Below, one piece after another: positions 1-9,785 of a stretch of DNA of 64,000 nt. The position numbers and the translations under genes are program-made. The notes under the pieces were generated by a model, which was not told the origin of the DNA, searched no databases, and was given only the letters and a program-made list of their open reading frames with translations. The stretch is from Sphingomonas sp. SCN 67-18. GTDB lineage: Bacteria > Pseudomonadota > Alphaproteobacteria > Sphingomonadales > Sphingomonadaceae. Every line of letters begins with the position of its first letter. The stretch's first letter is position 1. The stretch spans positions 51,776 through 115,775 of the forward strand of contig NZ_MEFG01000015.1 of assembly GCF_001724715.1 (NCBI RefSeq), read 5' to 3'.

Positions 1-2259
1 CGGCGCGCGGGCGCCGTTCGCCGCCTCGGCCAGCTTCACCACCGCCGCATTCATGCCGGTGTCGAACACCTCGGCGGTCGACGCCAGCCGCGCATATTTG
101 CCGTCATGCGCCAGATAGGGACCATAGCGGCCGATGCTGGCGGTGATCGGCTTGCCGCTTTCGGGATGGTCGCCGATGGTGCGGGGCAGGCTGAGCAGCT
201 TCAACGCCCAGTCCAGCCCGAAATCCTCGCCCGGAATATCCTTGGGAATCGACGCGCGTTTCGCATCCTTGCCGTCGCCCATCTGAACATAGGGGCCGAA
301 ACGCCCGCTGCGCTTGCTGACCTCCGCGCCGCTCGCCGGGTCGCTGCCCAGCACTTCCGGGCCGGTGTCGCCGCCCGCATCCGTGCCGCCGCCCTGCGCG
401 AAGCGGCGGGTATATTTGCATTCGGGATAGTTTGAGCAGGCGACGAACGCGCCGAAGCGCCCGCCGCGCAGCGCCAGCCGCCCCTCCCCGCAATTGGGGC
501 AGAGGCGCGGATCGCCACCGTCCGCCGTGGCGGGGAACAGATAGGGTTCCAGGAAACTGTCGAGCGCGGCCGTCACCTCGGACGGCTTCTGTTCCATCAC
601 CTGCGCGGTCTTGGGCTTGAAATCGCGCCAGAAGGCATCGAGCACCGCCTGCCACTGCGCCCGCCCGCCGGAGACATCGTCAAGCTGGTCCTCCAGCCCG
701 GCGGTGAAATCATAGCTGACATATTTCTCGAAGAAGCGTTCGAGGAAAGCGGTGACCAGCCGGCCGCTCTCTTCCGCGAAGAAGCGGTTCTTTTCGACCC
801 GCACATAGGCGCGGTCCTTCAACACCTGCAGCGTCGAGGCGTAGGTGGAGGGGCGGCCGATGCCCAGCTCCTCCAGCCGCTTGACCAGGCTCGCCTCGGA
901 AAAACGGGGCGGCGGCTGGGTGAAATGCTGTTCGGCATGGACCGCCTTTTTGGCGGGCGCATCGCCCTGTGCCATGCGGGGCAGCCGCTTGCCGTCTTCA
1001 TCCTCGCTGTCGTCGCGGCCTTCCTCGTACAGCGCGAGATAGCCGGGGAACAGCACCACCTGCCCGGTGGCGCGGAGCGCCGTCTGCCCGGTCGCGTCGG
1101 TCAGCTCCACGGTGGTGCGCTCAAGCCGCGCAGACGCCATCTGGCTGGCCAGCGCCCGCTTGAAGATAAGGTCGTACAGCCGGGCATGGTCGCCGCTGCC
1201 GACCCGATCCTTCGAGAAATCCGTGGGTCTTATCGCCTCATGCGCTTCCTGCGCATTCTTGGCCTTGGCGGTGTAGTGGCGGGGCTGGTCCGGCACATAG
1301 CTGGCGTCATAGCGGTCGGCGACGGCCTTGCGCGCGGCGGAAATGGCGCTGCCGTCCATCTGCACGCCGTCGGTGCGCATATAGGTGATCGCGCCGTCCT
1401 CGTAGAGCGCCTGCGCGATCCGCATGGTATGGCTGGCGGAAAAGCCCAGTTTGCGCGCCGCCTCCTGCTGAAGGGTGGAGGTGGTGAAGGGCGGCGCCGG
1501 GTTCTGGGTGCGGGGCTTCGTCTCCACCGAGGCGACGGTGAAGCGGCCATCCTCCACCGCCTTCTTCGCCGCCGCCGCATCGCCTTCGGCGCCGATGGTC
1601 AGCCGGTCTATCTTCTCGCCCTTCCAGCGCACCAGCCGCGCGACGAAAGCCTGCCCGTCCTGCTCCATCTCGGCGAAGACGGACCAATATTCCTGCGGCA
1701 CGAACGTCTCGATCTCGCGCTCGCGGTCCACCACCAGGCGCAGCGCGACGGACTGCACCCGCCCGGCCGATTTGGCGCCCGGCAGCTTGCGCCACAGCAC
1801 CGGCGACAGGGTGAAGCCGACCAGATAGTCAAGCGCGCGGCGGGCGCGGTAGGCGTCGATCAGGTCCTCGTCCAGCGCGCGCGGGGCCTTCATCGCCTCG
1901 GTCACCGCCGCCCTGGTGATGGCGTTGAACGTCACCCGCTCCACCTGCGCGGGCAGCGCCTTCTTGTTGCGGAGCACTTCCTGCACATGCCAGGAAATCG
2001 CCTCGCCCTCGCGGTCGGGGTCGGTGGCGAGGATCAGCCGGTCGGCCTTTTTCGCCTCGTCGGTGATCGCCTTCAGCTGCTTGCTCTTGTCCGCGTAATT
2101 TTCCCACTGCATCGCGAACCCGTCGTCGGGATCGACCGAGCCGTCCTTTGGCGGCAGATCGCGGACATGGCCGTAGGACGCCAGCACGCGGAAATCGCCG
2201 CCCAGATATTTCTCGATCGTTTTTGCCTTGGCCGGCGATTCGACGATGACGAGTTGCAT
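1..2259 (-). CDS. topA: DNA topoisomerase I (C-terminal end beyond window)
   Basis: Type IA topoisomerase that relaxes negative supercoils. The N-terminal Toprim domain is clear: it begins [20 protein letters not shown] and contains the acidic [10 protein letters not shown] motif. The active-site tyrosine is Y293 in TYMRTDGV. A zinc ribbon follows, with Cys587 and Cys590 in CPNC and a second pair about 20 residues later in CSNYPEC. A further topoisomerase C-terminal repeat is being read when the frame leaves the window after 753 codons, so the gene is incomplete here. The ATG start has a GAGGA about 11 bases upstream. It is the last visible gene of a plsY-dprA-topA row, a common alphaproteobacterial order, about 105 bases after dprA. 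Confidence 0.97.
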   Translation of the reverse strand, partial: MQLVIVESPAKAKTIEKYLGGDFRVLASYGHVRDLPPKDGSVDPDDGFAMQWENYADKSKQLKAITDEAKKADRLILATDPDREGEAISWHVQEVLRNKKALPAQVERVTFNAITRAAVTEAMKAPRALDEDLIDAYRARRALDYLVGFTLSPVLWRKLPGAKSAGRVQSVALRLVVDREREIETFVPQEYWSVFAEMEQDGQAFVARLVRWKGEKIDRLTIGAEGDAAAAKKAVEDGRFTVASVETKPRTQNPAPPFTTSTLQQEAARKLGFSASHTMRIAQALYEDGAITYMRTDGVQMDGSAISAARKAVADRYDASYVPDQPRHYTAKAKNAQEAHEAIRPTDFSKDRVGSGDHARLYDLIFKRALASQMASARLERTTVELTDATGQTALRATGQVVLFPGYLALYEEGRDDSEDEDGKRLPRMAQGDAPAKKAVHAEQHFTQPPPRFSEASLVKRLEELGIGRPSTYASTLQVLKDRAYVRVEKNRFFAEESGRLVTAFLERFFEKYVSYDFTAGLEDQLDDVSGGRAQWQAVLDAFWRDFKPKTAQVMEQKPSEVTAALDSFLEPYLFPATADGGDPRLCPNCGEGRLALRGGRFGAFVACSNYPECKYTRRFAQGGGTDAGGDTGPEVLGSDPASGAEVSKRSGRFGPYVQMGDGKDAKRASIPKDIPGEDFGLDWALKLLSLPRTIGDHPESGKPITASIGRYGPYLAHDGKYARLASTAEVFDTGMNAAVVKLAEAANGARAP

Positions 2260-2364
2260 AAAATACGGGTCCTCATGTGTACGCGCGAGGGTGGAAAGCC
2301 ACGGCCTGTTTCGTCAAGCGGCTTTGGCTAGGGGCGGCGGGCGGCGGGCACAAGCCCGGAAGTG

Positions 2365-3477
2365 TCACGCCAGGCTGACCCGCGCGACGGCATGGCGCTC
2401 CAGCCGCCCGGCCAGTTCAAGCTCCAGCAGCACCGTGTGGACGATGGCGGGCACGATGCCGGACTGGCGGATCAGCTCGTCCACCGGCACCGCCGTGGGG
2501 CCGAGCAGCGCGGTTATCCGCGCGCGATCCGCATCCGACGCATCGGCATGGAGCGGCTGCGCGGCAAATTCATGCGCGGGCGCGCGGACGGCGCGGGCGT
2601 CGATCGGGCGGATCGTCTCGATGATGTCCGCCGCCGACTGGACCAGCGTCGCGCCGTCGCGGATCAGGCCGTTGCAGCCCTGCGCCCGCGGGTCGACGGG
2701 GGAACCGGGCACGGCCATCACGTCGCGCCCCGCCTCTGCCGCCAGCCGGGCCGTGATGAGCGAGCCGGATCGCGGCGCCGCCTCGACCACCACCGTGCCC
2801 AGCGACAGGCCGGCGATGATGCGGTTGCGATAGGGGAAGTGGCGCGCCCGTGGTTCCGTGCCCGGCGGCTGCTCTGCCACCAGCAGGCCGCGCGTGGCGA
2901 CGGCTTCCTGCAGGGCGGCGTTTTCCGGCGGGAACACCACGTCGATGCCGCTCGCCACCACGGCGATGGTGCCGCCGTCCAGCGCGCCGACATGCGCCGC
3001 CGTGTCGATGCCCCGGGCCAGCCCGGAGACCACCGCCACGCCCCCTGCGGCAAGATCCTGCGCCAGGCCGCGCGCGAAGCGGCAGGCGGCGGCGGAGGCG
3101 TTGCGCGCGCCGACGACGGCCACCGCCGGGCGGGCGAACAGGCCGGTGTCGCCGCGCAGGATGAGCACGGGCGGCGCGCTCTCCAGCTCGGCGAGCAGCG
3201 GGGGGTAGGCGGGGTTGCCCAGAAACAGATATCTGCCGCCCAGCCGCTCGACCGCGGCCAGCTCGCGCGCGATGTCGTCAGGCGCGGCGAGGCGCGGGGC
3301 GCGTCCGCCGCCGCGCGCGGCAAGGGCCGGGATCGCCTCCAGCGCGGCGGCGGCCGAACCGAAGCGCGCCATCAACTGGCGATAGGTGACGGGGCCGATA
3401 TTGGCGGAGCGGATCAGGCGGAGCCGGTCCAGCCGGTCGCGATAGCGGGCGTCGTCGGCGGCAGGCCGGTCAGCCAC
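2365..3477 (-). CDS. dprA: DNA-processing protein DprA (Smf)
   Basis: The 370-residue protein loads RecA onto incoming single-stranded DNA during natural transformation and is also kept in bacteria not known to be competent. An N-terminal SAM-like helical part (NIGPVTYRQLMARFG) precedes the Rossmann core with SGLARGIDTAAH near residue 150 and the GSLITARLAAEAGR and AVPGSP motifs. The final ~60 residues look like the DprA winged-helix domain. The start is GTG and overlaps the end of plsY by 8 bases, so translation is probably coupled. Confidence 0.95.
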   Translation of the reverse strand: MADRPAADDARYRDRLDRLRLIRSANIGPVTYRQLMARFGSAAAALEAIPALAARGGGRAPRLAAPDDIARELAAVERLGGRYLFLGNPAYPPLLAELESAPPVLILRGDTGLFARPAVAVVGARNASAAACRFARGLAQDLAAGGVAVVSGLARGIDTAAHVGALDGGTIAVVASGIDVVFPPENAALQEAVATRGLLVAEQPPGTEPRARHFPYRNRIIAGLSLGTVVVEAAPRSGSLITARLAAEAGRDVMAVPGSPVDPRAQGCNGLIRDGATLVQSAADIIETIRPIDARAVRAPAHEFAAQPLHADASDADRARITALLGPTAVPVDELIRQSGIVPAIVHTVLLELELAGRLERHAVARVSLA

Positions 3478-4054
3478 TGGCGGTTTGACCGACCTTCGGT
3501 TCGGTGCCGGCCAGCAGCCGCTCGATATTGCCGCGATGCTTCCACAGCACCAGCATGGCGAAGGCGATGAACAGCAGCACCATGTTGAATTCGCCCCACA
3601 TGGAGGCTGAAACGGGCGCGGAAACCGCCGCCATCATCCCGGCCACGGAGGAATAGCGGAACGCCAGCAGCGCGCCCAGCCACACGGCGGCGAAGATCAG
3701 GCCGCAGGGCCAGTGCATGGCCAGCACGATGCCCAGGAAAGTCGCCACGCCCTTGCCGCCGCGAAAGCGCAGCCAGACCGGGTAGAGATGGCCGAAAAAC
3801 GCCCCGGCCGCGCCCAGCAGTGCGCCGCCCGGCAGAATGGCCTCGCCGATCAGCACCGCCGCCGCGCCCTTCGCGCCGTCCAGCAGCAGGGTGAGCGCCG
3901 CCAGCCATTTTGTGGCGCCGATATTGCCGGAGCCGATGGCGCGGATGTCCCCGCCCCCGGCCATGCGCGTCAGCAGCAGCCCGAACGGGATCGACCCCAG
4001 CACATAGCCGAGCGCCAGCACCGCCAGGGGTTCGATCCAGAGAATTTCAGTCAA
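3470..4054 (-). CDS. plsY: Glycerol-3-phosphate acyltransferase PlsY, with a deletion in motif 1
   Basis: Inner-membrane enzyme that moves an acyl group from acyl-phosphate to glycerol 3-phosphate, the first step of phospholipid synthesis. The 194-residue protein has several hydrophobic segments. Motif 2 (GHLYPVWLRFRGGKGVAT) and motif 3 (HRGNIERLLAGTE) are intact. Motif 1 is not. GSGNIGAT (S42 to T48) is followed directly by K49-W50-LAALTLLLD, whereas the family normally has NVLRTGR or similar between the T and the K. Seven residues, including the conserved arginine, are therefore missing in frame. The fold is otherwise unmistakable; whether it is active is open. It is the first gene of the minus-strand row and is divergent from murI. 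Confidence 0.93.
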   Translation of the reverse strand: MTEILWIEPLAVLALGYVLGSIPFGLLLTRMAGGGDIRAIGSGNIGATKWLAALTLLLDGAKGAAAVLIGEAILPGGALLGAAGAFFGHLYPVWLRFRGGKGVATFLGIVLAMHWPCGLIFAAVWLGALLAFRYSSVAGMMAAVSAPVSASMWGEFNMVLLFIAFAMLVLWKHRGNIERLLAGTEPKVGQTASG

Positions 4055-4105
4055 ATGCCCGCCCCCACCATGACGCCACCTTATGGATTAATCACACCCC
4101 CGCAA

Positions 4106-4186
4106 CAATGTAGATCAATCTGTGCCGGGGCGACGACAATTTCCGGTTGAATTTGGTCCCGCCCCAAACTCTCCCTACATTGGGGG
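4106..4186 (+). promoter_or_regulatory. Long inverted repeat in the plsY-murI intergenic region
   Basis: CAATGTAG at 4106-4113 is exactly complementary to CTACATTG at 4175-4182. A C5 run (4097-4101) could also pair with the G run 4182-4186 that forms the weak ribosome binding site of murI. Inside, GGGGCG (4127-4132) pairs with CGCCCC (4160-4165). In RNA this would be a nested hairpin covering the murI leader; in DNA it could be a pair of operator half-sites. No transcription start is known, so the role is inference. Confidence 0.4.
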
Positions 4187-4187
4187 C

Positions 4188-4985
4188 ATGACGGATACAC
4201 GACCCCTGCTGTTCTTCGATTCCGGCGTGGGCGGGCTGTCCGTGCTCGCCCCGACCCGCGCCCTGCTGCCCACCGCGCCCATCGTCTACGCCGCCGACTC
4301 GGCGGGCTATCCCTATGGCACCCGCGCCGAAACGGAGATCGCGTCGCGCGTGCCGGCGCTGCTCGGCCGGCTGGTCGAACGCTATCGGCCCCGGCTGGTC
4401 ATCATCGCCTGCAACACCGCATCGACCATCGCGCTCGGCGCGGTGCGATCCGCGCTCGACCTGCCGATCGTCGGCACCGTGCCCGCCATCAAGCCAGCGG
4501 CGATCGCATCTAAAAGCCGGGTGATCGGCGTGCTCGGCACGGAAGCGACGGTGCGCCAGCCCTATGTCGACCGGCTGGCGGCGGAGTTCGCGTCCGACTG
4601 CACCGTCATCCGCCACGGCTCTGCCGAACTGGTCGACATCGCCGAGGCCAAGCTGCGCGGCAAGGCCCCCGATCCGGCGGCAATGGCGCGGATTCTGGCG
4701 GGTTTGACCGATCAGCCACGGGGCGACGAAATGGACGTGATCGTGCTCGCCTGCACCCATTTCCGGCTGGTCGACGCCGAACTGGCGGCGGCTGCACGGC
4801 GCCCCGTGCAGCTCATCGACGGCGCGGACGGCATCGCCCGGCGCATCGCCTATCTGACGCGGGGCCAGCAATGGCCCGCCCATCCGGTCGACAATGTCGC
4901 GGTGTTCACCCGCGTCGATTCGGACGTGCTGGAACTGGCGCCCGCCCTCCGCCGCTTCGGCCTGGACCGCATCGACGCGCTGTAA
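4188..4985 (+). CDS. murI: Glutamate racemase
   Basis: Converts L- to D-glutamate for peptidoglycan synthesis, in the cytoplasm. The 265-residue protein starts TDTRPLLFFDSGVGGLSVL, the conserved Asp-Ser region. The two catalytic cysteines are C75 (ACNTAST) and C189 (ACTHFRL), which act on opposite faces of the substrate. The ATG at 4188 was chosen because the family begins about 5 residues before FFDSGVGG and a G-rich stretch lies just upstream. An upstream in-frame ATG at 4122 would add 22 unrelated residues. It is divergent from plsY across 133 bases. Confidence 0.95.
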   Translation: MTDTRPLLFFDSGVGGLSVLAPTRALLPTAPIVYAADSAGYPYGTRAETEIASRVPALLGRLVERYRPRLVIIACNTASTIALGAVRSALDLPIVGTVPAIKPAAIASKSRVIGVLGTEATVRQPYVDRLAAEFASDCTVIRHGSAELVDIAEAKLRGKAPDPAAMARILAGLTDQPRGDEMDVIVLACTHFRLVDAELAAAARRPVQLIDGADGIARRIAYLTRGQQWPAHPVDNVAVFTRVDSDVLELAPALRRFGLDRIDAL

Positions 4986-5040
4986 CCCGCTTGTTGCGAG
5001 GCGTTCGCACTGGAATTTAACCGGTTGCGGCGATAGAGGA

Positions 5041-5073
5041 ACCTCGACCGGGCACCGATTAATCGTCGAAGGT
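5041..5073 (+). promoter_or_regulatory. Candidate structured leader of hemA
   Basis: ACCTCGA (5041-5047) can pair with TCGAAGGT (5066-5073) with one bulged A, enclosing the perfect palindrome CGATTAATCG (5056-5065). The right arm includes AGGT of the likely ribosome binding site AGGTGG before the GTG start at 5081. AACCGGTT at 5019-5026 is another short palindrome. Found by eye; it may be operator DNA, leader RNA structure or chance. Confidence 0.3.
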
Positions 5074-5080
5074 GGAATAG

Positions 5081-6295
5081 GTGGACTATCAGCGCGTCTT
5101 CTCGCAGGCCATTGATCGGCTTCATGCCGAGGGCCGCTACCGTGTGTTCATCGACATCCTGCGCAACAAGGGCAATTTCCCCAGCGCGCGCTGCTTTGCC
5201 GGCCATAACGGGCCGAAGCCGATCGTGGTGTGGTGCTCCAACGACTATCTGGGCATGGGCCAGCACCCGGCGGTGATCGGCGCGATGGAAGAGGCGCTGC
5301 ACGATGTCGGCGCCGGATCCGGCGGTACCCGCAACATCGGCGGCAACACCCATTATCATATCGACCTGGAAGCCGAACTGGCCGACCTGCACGGCAAGGA
5401 AGGCGCGCTGATCTTCACCTCCGGCTATGTCTCCAACGAAGCGACGCTGTCGACGCTGGCCAAGATCCTGCCCGGCTGCATCATCTTTTCCGACGAGCTG
5501 AACCACGCATCCATGATCGCGGGCATCCGCCATTCGGGCTGCGAGAAGCAGGTGTTCCGCCACAACGATCTGGCGCATCTGGAAGAACTGCTCGCCGCCG
5601 CCGACCCGGACGCGGCCAAGCTGATCGCTTTCGAGAGCGTCTATTCCATGGACGGGGATATCGCGCCGATCGCCGGCATCTGCGACCTGGCCGACAAATA
5701 TAATGCGCTGACCTATCTGGACGAAGTCCACGCCGTCGGCATGTACGGCCCGCGCGGCGGCGGCATTGCCGATCGCGAAGGGCTGGCGCACCGGCTGACC
5801 CTGATCGAGGGGACGCTGGGCAAGGCATTCGGCGTGATGGGCGGCTATGTCGCCGCGGACCGCAACGTCATCGACGTGATCCGCAGCTATGCGCCGGGCT
5901 TCATCTTCACCACCAGCCTGTCGCCGGTGCTGGTCGCGGGCGCGCTGGCCAGCGTGCGCCACCTGAAGGCGTCCAGCGCGGAACGGGACGGCCAGCAGGC
6001 CGCCGCCGCCACGCTGAAGCAGATGTTCGCCGATGCCGGGCTGCCGGTGATGCCGTCCACCACCCACATCGTGCCGCTGATGGTGGGCGACCCGGTGAAG
6101 GCGAAGCGGATCAGCGACATCCTGCTCGCCGAATATGGCGTCTATGTGCAGCCGATAAACTATCCCACCGTGCCGCGCGGCACGGAGCGGCTGCGCTTCA
6201 CCCCCGGCCCCACCCATGACGAGGCGATGATGCGGGACCTGACCGCCGCGCTGACCGAGATCTGGGACCGGATGGAACTGCGCAAGGCGGCCTGA
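5081..6295 (+). CDS. hemA: 5-aminolevulinate synthase
   Basis: PLP enzyme that condenses glycine with succinyl-CoA, the first step of tetrapyrrole synthesis by the Shemin route used by alphaproteobacteria. The 404 residues match the usual bacterial length. The start [14 protein letters not shown] is a GTG with AGGTGG just upstream. Glycine-rich [15 protein letters not shown], the Asp of [12 protein letters not shown] and the Schiff-base lysine K248 in EGTLGKAFG are all present. It stands alone between murI and a convergent acetyltransferase. Confidence 0.97.
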   Translation: MDYQRVFSQAIDRLHAEGRYRVFIDILRNKGNFPSARCFAGHNGPKPIVVWCSNDYLGMGQHPAVIGAMEEALHDVGAGSGGTRNIGGNTHYHIDLEAELADLHGKEGALIFTSGYVSNEATLSTLAKILPGCIIFSDELNHASMIAGIRHSGCEKQVFRHNDLAHLEELLAAADPDAAKLIAFESVYSMDGDIAPIAGICDLADKYNALTYLDEVHAVGMYGPRGGGIADREGLAHRLTLIEGTLGKAFGVMGGYVAADRNVIDVIRSYAPGFIFTTSLSPVLVAGALASVRHLKASSAERDGQQAAAATLKQMFADAGLPVMPSTTHIVPLMVGDPVKAKRISDILLAEYGVYVQPINYPTVPRGTERLRFTPGPTHDEAMMRDLTAALTEIWDRMELRKAA

Positions 6296-6302
6296 GGCCG
6301 CC
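6286..6302. terminator. Compact hairpin at the hemA/acetyltransferase junction
   Basis: GGCGGCC (6286-6292) and GGCCGCC (6296-6302) form a 7-bp stem whose 3-base loop is the hemA stop codon TGA. There is no T-tract, so it may act as a bidirectional or Rho-assisted terminator. Confidence 0.35.
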
Positions 6303-6310
6303 CCGCCGCT

Positions 6311-6835
6311 TCAGCCCTTCCGTTCGAACAGGATGATCGCCTCATCCTTATAGGCGGTCCGCTCCACCTCCACGAAACCGAGCACGGCTGCCAGGCGCAG
6401 CGACGCGGCATTGCCGGGATCGATCATGCAGGTGATGCGCCGCCCGGCGAGATGGACATCGGCCCAGCCCAGCGCCGCTGTCATCGCCTCGCGCGCATAG
6501 CCTTGCCCATGAAAGGCGGGGGCGAACACCCACCCCGCCTCTACGGCCGAATCGAACCGCTCGTTCAGCCCGCGCTTGCCGCTGAACAGGCCGACATCGC
6601 CGATCATCCGGCCGCTCGCCTGCTCCTCCACCGCCCAGAAACCATAGCCGAGCAAGGCCCATTGGCCGGCATAGCGCAGCAGCCGGTGCCAGCTTTCCTC
6701 CGCCGTGGAGGGCACGCCGCCGATATGGCGGACGACGTCCGGGTCGCTCCACAGCGCCGCCACCGCGTCATAATCGTCGGCGCGGTGCGGGCGCAGCACC
6801 AGCCGCCCGGTGGCGATGACGGCTGGCTGGCTCAA
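6311..6835 (-). CDS. GNAT family N-acetyltransferase (RimJ/RimL type)
   Basis: The 174-residue protein starts SQPAVIATGRLVLRPHRADDYDAV, the typical beginning of RimJ/RimL-like acetyltransferases. The acetyl-CoA loop is AFHGQGYAREAM and the late motif is NAASLRLAAVLGF. The TTG start at 6835 was chosen because it overlaps the upstream lipoprotein stop as TTGA and fits the family start; a longer reading from 6874 would add 13 residues inside that gene. The acceptor (protein N-terminus, small molecule) cannot be told. Confidence 0.85.
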   Translation of the reverse strand: MSQPAVIATGRLVLRPHRADDYDAVAALWSDPDVVRHIGGVPSTAEESWHRLLRYAGQWALLGYGFWAVEEQASGRMIGDVGLFSGKRGLNERFDSAVEAGWVFAPAFHGQGYAREAMTAALGWADVHLAGRRITCMIDPGNAASLRLAAVLGFVEVERTAYKDEAIILFERKG

Positions 6836-7284
6836 TCCCGGCAAAAGCCTTCGCCCGGGCGGATCATCAGGCAATCCTGCTTGTCCGCGAGATATTTGAG
6901 GCCGGTTTCCGCGCCGGCAACCGCGCGGATCGTCTCCGCCTTGCCGTTGCGGGTAAAGCCGATCGCGTCGTCCGCCGCCACGCCCTCATAGCGGCCGGTG
7001 CCGTCCATCAGCGTGACGGTGAGCGCATATTTGCCCGCCGCGCTGCCCGGCTCGATATCCAGCGCCAGCCCTTCCACGCCCACCCATTTGCCGATCCACG
7101 CATCGGTGGGCAGCGCGGTCTCCGAAGGCGGCACCACCTCCATTTCGGGCGGCGGCAGGGCATTGGACGGCGGCAGCCCGCCCTCCTCCGCCGTGGCGGC
7201 GGCAACATTTTCAGCCGGGGTCTTCGCACCGCTGCATCCCGCGATGATCAGCGCCGCGCCAAGGACGGAAAACATGCGGTTCAC
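6832..7284 (-). CDS. Putative lipoprotein of unknown function
   Basis: A 150-residue predicted lipoprotein. The start VNRMFSVLGAALIIAGCSG gives a short hydrophobic signal with a lipobox IAGC, so the cysteine would be lipidated. A Pro/Glu-rich linker leads to a C-terminal domain of about 90 residues (WIGKWVGVEGLALDIEP) ending in a region with two cysteines (DCLMI and GFCRD). The GTG start at 7284 has GGAGA six bases upstream, better than the ATG at 7275. I do not recognise the family. It is coupled by a TTGA overlap to the acetyltransferase downstream and is divergent from rpiB. Confidence 0.8.
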   Translation of the reverse strand: MNRMFSVLGAALIIAGCSGAKTPAENVAAATAEEGGLPPSNALPPPEMEVVPPSETALPTDAWIGKWVGVEGLALDIEPGSAAGKYALTVTLMDGTGRYEGVAADDAIGFTRNGKAETIRAVAGAETGLKYLADKQDCLMIRPGEGFCRD

Positions 7285-7454
7285 GGGCAATCTCCAGATC
7301 GTTGAACGACGACAACGCGCCGCCATGGTAGAGCGGCCCATGCCATGGTCCAGCCCTTTTGCGGGCGGGCGGCATGGCGGGCGCAGACTCCGTTATGGCC
7401 TTTCGGGCGATCAGCCCCTAGAGAGGCGCCATCCGAGTCACCCGGGAAACCATC

Positions 7455-7909
<455 letters not shown>

Positions 7910-7913
<4 letters not shown>

Positions 7914-9223
7914 GCACGAACCCGAAGACCCTTCACGACGTCCAGCCGGACGGTTTCTTCACCCGTGACCTGGCCGACGCCGATCCCGCCGTCTTTGCCG
8001 GCGTGACCCATGAGCTGGCCCGCGAGCGCCACCAGATCGAGCTGATCGCGTCTGAGAACATCGTGTCCAAGGCGGTGCTGGAGGCGCAGGGATCCGTCTT
8101 CACCAACAAATATGCCGAGGGCTATCCGGGCAAACGCTATTATCAGGGCTGCGCGCCCTCCGACGAGGTGGAGACGCTGGCCATCGAGCGGGCGAAGCAG
8201 CTGTTCGGCTGCGGCTTCGCGAACGTGCAGCCGCATTCCGGCGCGCAGGCCAACGGCGCGGTGATGCTGGCGCTGACCCAGCCGGGCGACACCATATTGG
8301 GCATGTCGCTGGACGCGGGCGGCCACCTGACCCACGGCGCGCGCGCCGCGATTTCGGGCAAATGGTTCAACGCCATCCAATATGGCGTGCGGCCGGACGA
8401 TCATCTCGTCGATTTCGATCAGGTCGAGGCGCTGGCCAAGGAACATAAGCCCAAGCTGATCATCGCCGGCGGCTCGGCCTATCCGCGCATCCTGGATTTT
8501 GCGCGCTTCCGGGCCATTGCGGACGAGGTGGGCGCGATCTTCATGGTCGACATGGCGCATTTCGCCGGCATCGTCGCGGGCGGGCTGCACCCCACGCCCT
8601 TTGGCCATGCCCATGTCGTCACCACCACCACGCACAAGACGCTGCGCGGCCCGCGCGGCGGCATGGTGCTGACCGATGACGAGGCGATCGCCAAGAAGAT
8701 CAATTCAGCCGTCTTCCCCGGCCTGCAGGGCGGCCCGCTGATGCACGTCATCGCCGCCAAGGCGGTGGCGTTCGGCGAGGCGCTGCAGCCCGGCTACAAG
8801 AGCTACATCGCCGCTGTCGTGGAAAACGCCAAGGCGCTGGCCGGGCGGCTGAAGGAACGCGGCGCCGATCTGGTGGCCGGCGGCACCGACACCCACCTTG
8901 CCCTCGTCGACCTGCGCCCGCTGGGCGTGACCGGCAAGGATGCCGACGAGGCGCTGGAACGTTCCGCCATCACCTGCAACAAGAACGGCATCCCCTTCGA
9001 TCCGCTGCCGCCGGTGAAGACCAGCGGCATCCGCGTCGGCAGCCCGGCGGGCACGACCCGCGGCTTCGGCCCCGCCGAGTTCCGCGACATCGCCGACATG
9101 ATCGCCGACGTGCTGGAAGGCCTGCGCGACAAGGGCGAGGCGGGCGACCCCGCGGTGGAGGCCGCCGTCAAGGCGCGCGTCCGCACCTTGTGCGATCGTT
9201 TCCCCATCTACCCGGAGCAATAG
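7910..9223 (+). CDS. glyA: Serine hydroxymethyltransferase
   Basis: PLP enzyme that turns serine and tetrahydrofolate into glycine and 5,10-methylene-THF. The 437 residues are normal for the family. Recognisable parts are [36 protein letters not shown] and the PLP lysine K243 in [15 protein letters not shown] ~15-residue N-terminal extension before [11 protein letters not shown] is common in sphingomonads. Overlaps rpiB by 4 bases and is followed without a gap by nrdR. Confidence 0.98.
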
Positions 9224-9685
9224 GTGCGCTGCCCGTTTTGCGGCCATGAAGACAGCCAGGTAAAGGACAGCCGCCCCACCGAGGACGGGGCGGCGATCCG
9301 CCGCCGCCGCCAGTGCGAGGGCTGCGCGGCGCGCTTCACCACGTTCGAGCGCATCCAGCTGCGCGACCTGACCGTGCTGAAGAGCGAGAACCGGCGCGAG
9401 CCGTTCGACCGGGAGAAGCTGGCCCGGTCCGTCGCCATCGCCTGCCGCAAGCGGCCGATAGACCCGACGCGCATCGAAAAGCTGGTGTCCGGCATCCAGC
9501 GCCAGCTGGAAACCAGCGGGGACAGCGAGATCGGCTCGATCCACATCGGCGAGATGGTGATGGAAGGGCTGAAAGGGCTCGACAGCGTCGCCTACATCCG
9601 CTTCGCCAGCGTCTACAAGGATTTCACCGAGGCCCGCGATTTCGAGGAATTCGCCGGCACGGTGATGGAAGCGGGCGGCAAGTGA
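9224..9685 (+). CDS. nrdR: Transcriptional repressor NrdR
   Basis: ATP/dATP-sensing repressor of ribonucleotide reductase genes. The 153-residue protein has the N-terminal zinc ribbon with cysteines 3, 6, 31 and 34, the RRRRQCEGC basic stretch, and the ATP-cone domain ([16 protein letters not shown] to [13 protein letters not shown]). The GTG start follows the glyA stop directly. The glyA-nrdR pairing is frequent in proteobacteria. Confidence 0.97.
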   Translation: MRCPFCGHEDSQVKDSRPTEDGAAIRRRRQCEGCAARFTTFERIQLRDLTVLKSENRREPFDREKLARSVAIACRKRPIDPTRIEKLVSGIQRQLETSGDSEIGSIHIGEMVMEGLKGLDSVAYIRFASVYKDFTEARDFEEFAGTVMEAGGK

Positions 9686-9709
9686 ACCGCCTCCGTCATG
9701 TGTCGACCG

Positions 9710-9750
9710 GTTCGAATCGCGCCGGGATCGGCTGCGCGATCGCCTCGAAC
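9710..9750. other. Hairpin between nrdR and trmJ
   Basis: GTTCGA+ATCGCG (9710-9721) pairs with CGCGAT (9735-9740) and TCGAAC (9745-9750), with a 4-base bulge, giving 12 pairs around a 13-base loop. There is no T-tract, so a classic terminator is unlikely. It could be an mRNA processing or stability element within the operon. Confidence 0.4.
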
Positions 9751-9785
9751 GCCGTGCGCGCCGTGCGTGGGGAGTGCTCCGGCTC

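Noticed and set aside
9701-9724. GGTTCGAATC, which looks like a tRNA T-loop, between nrdR and trmJ
   Set aside because: The flanking bases do not form a T-stem, and no acceptor or anticodon stem can be drawn around it. It is one arm of the hairpin described.
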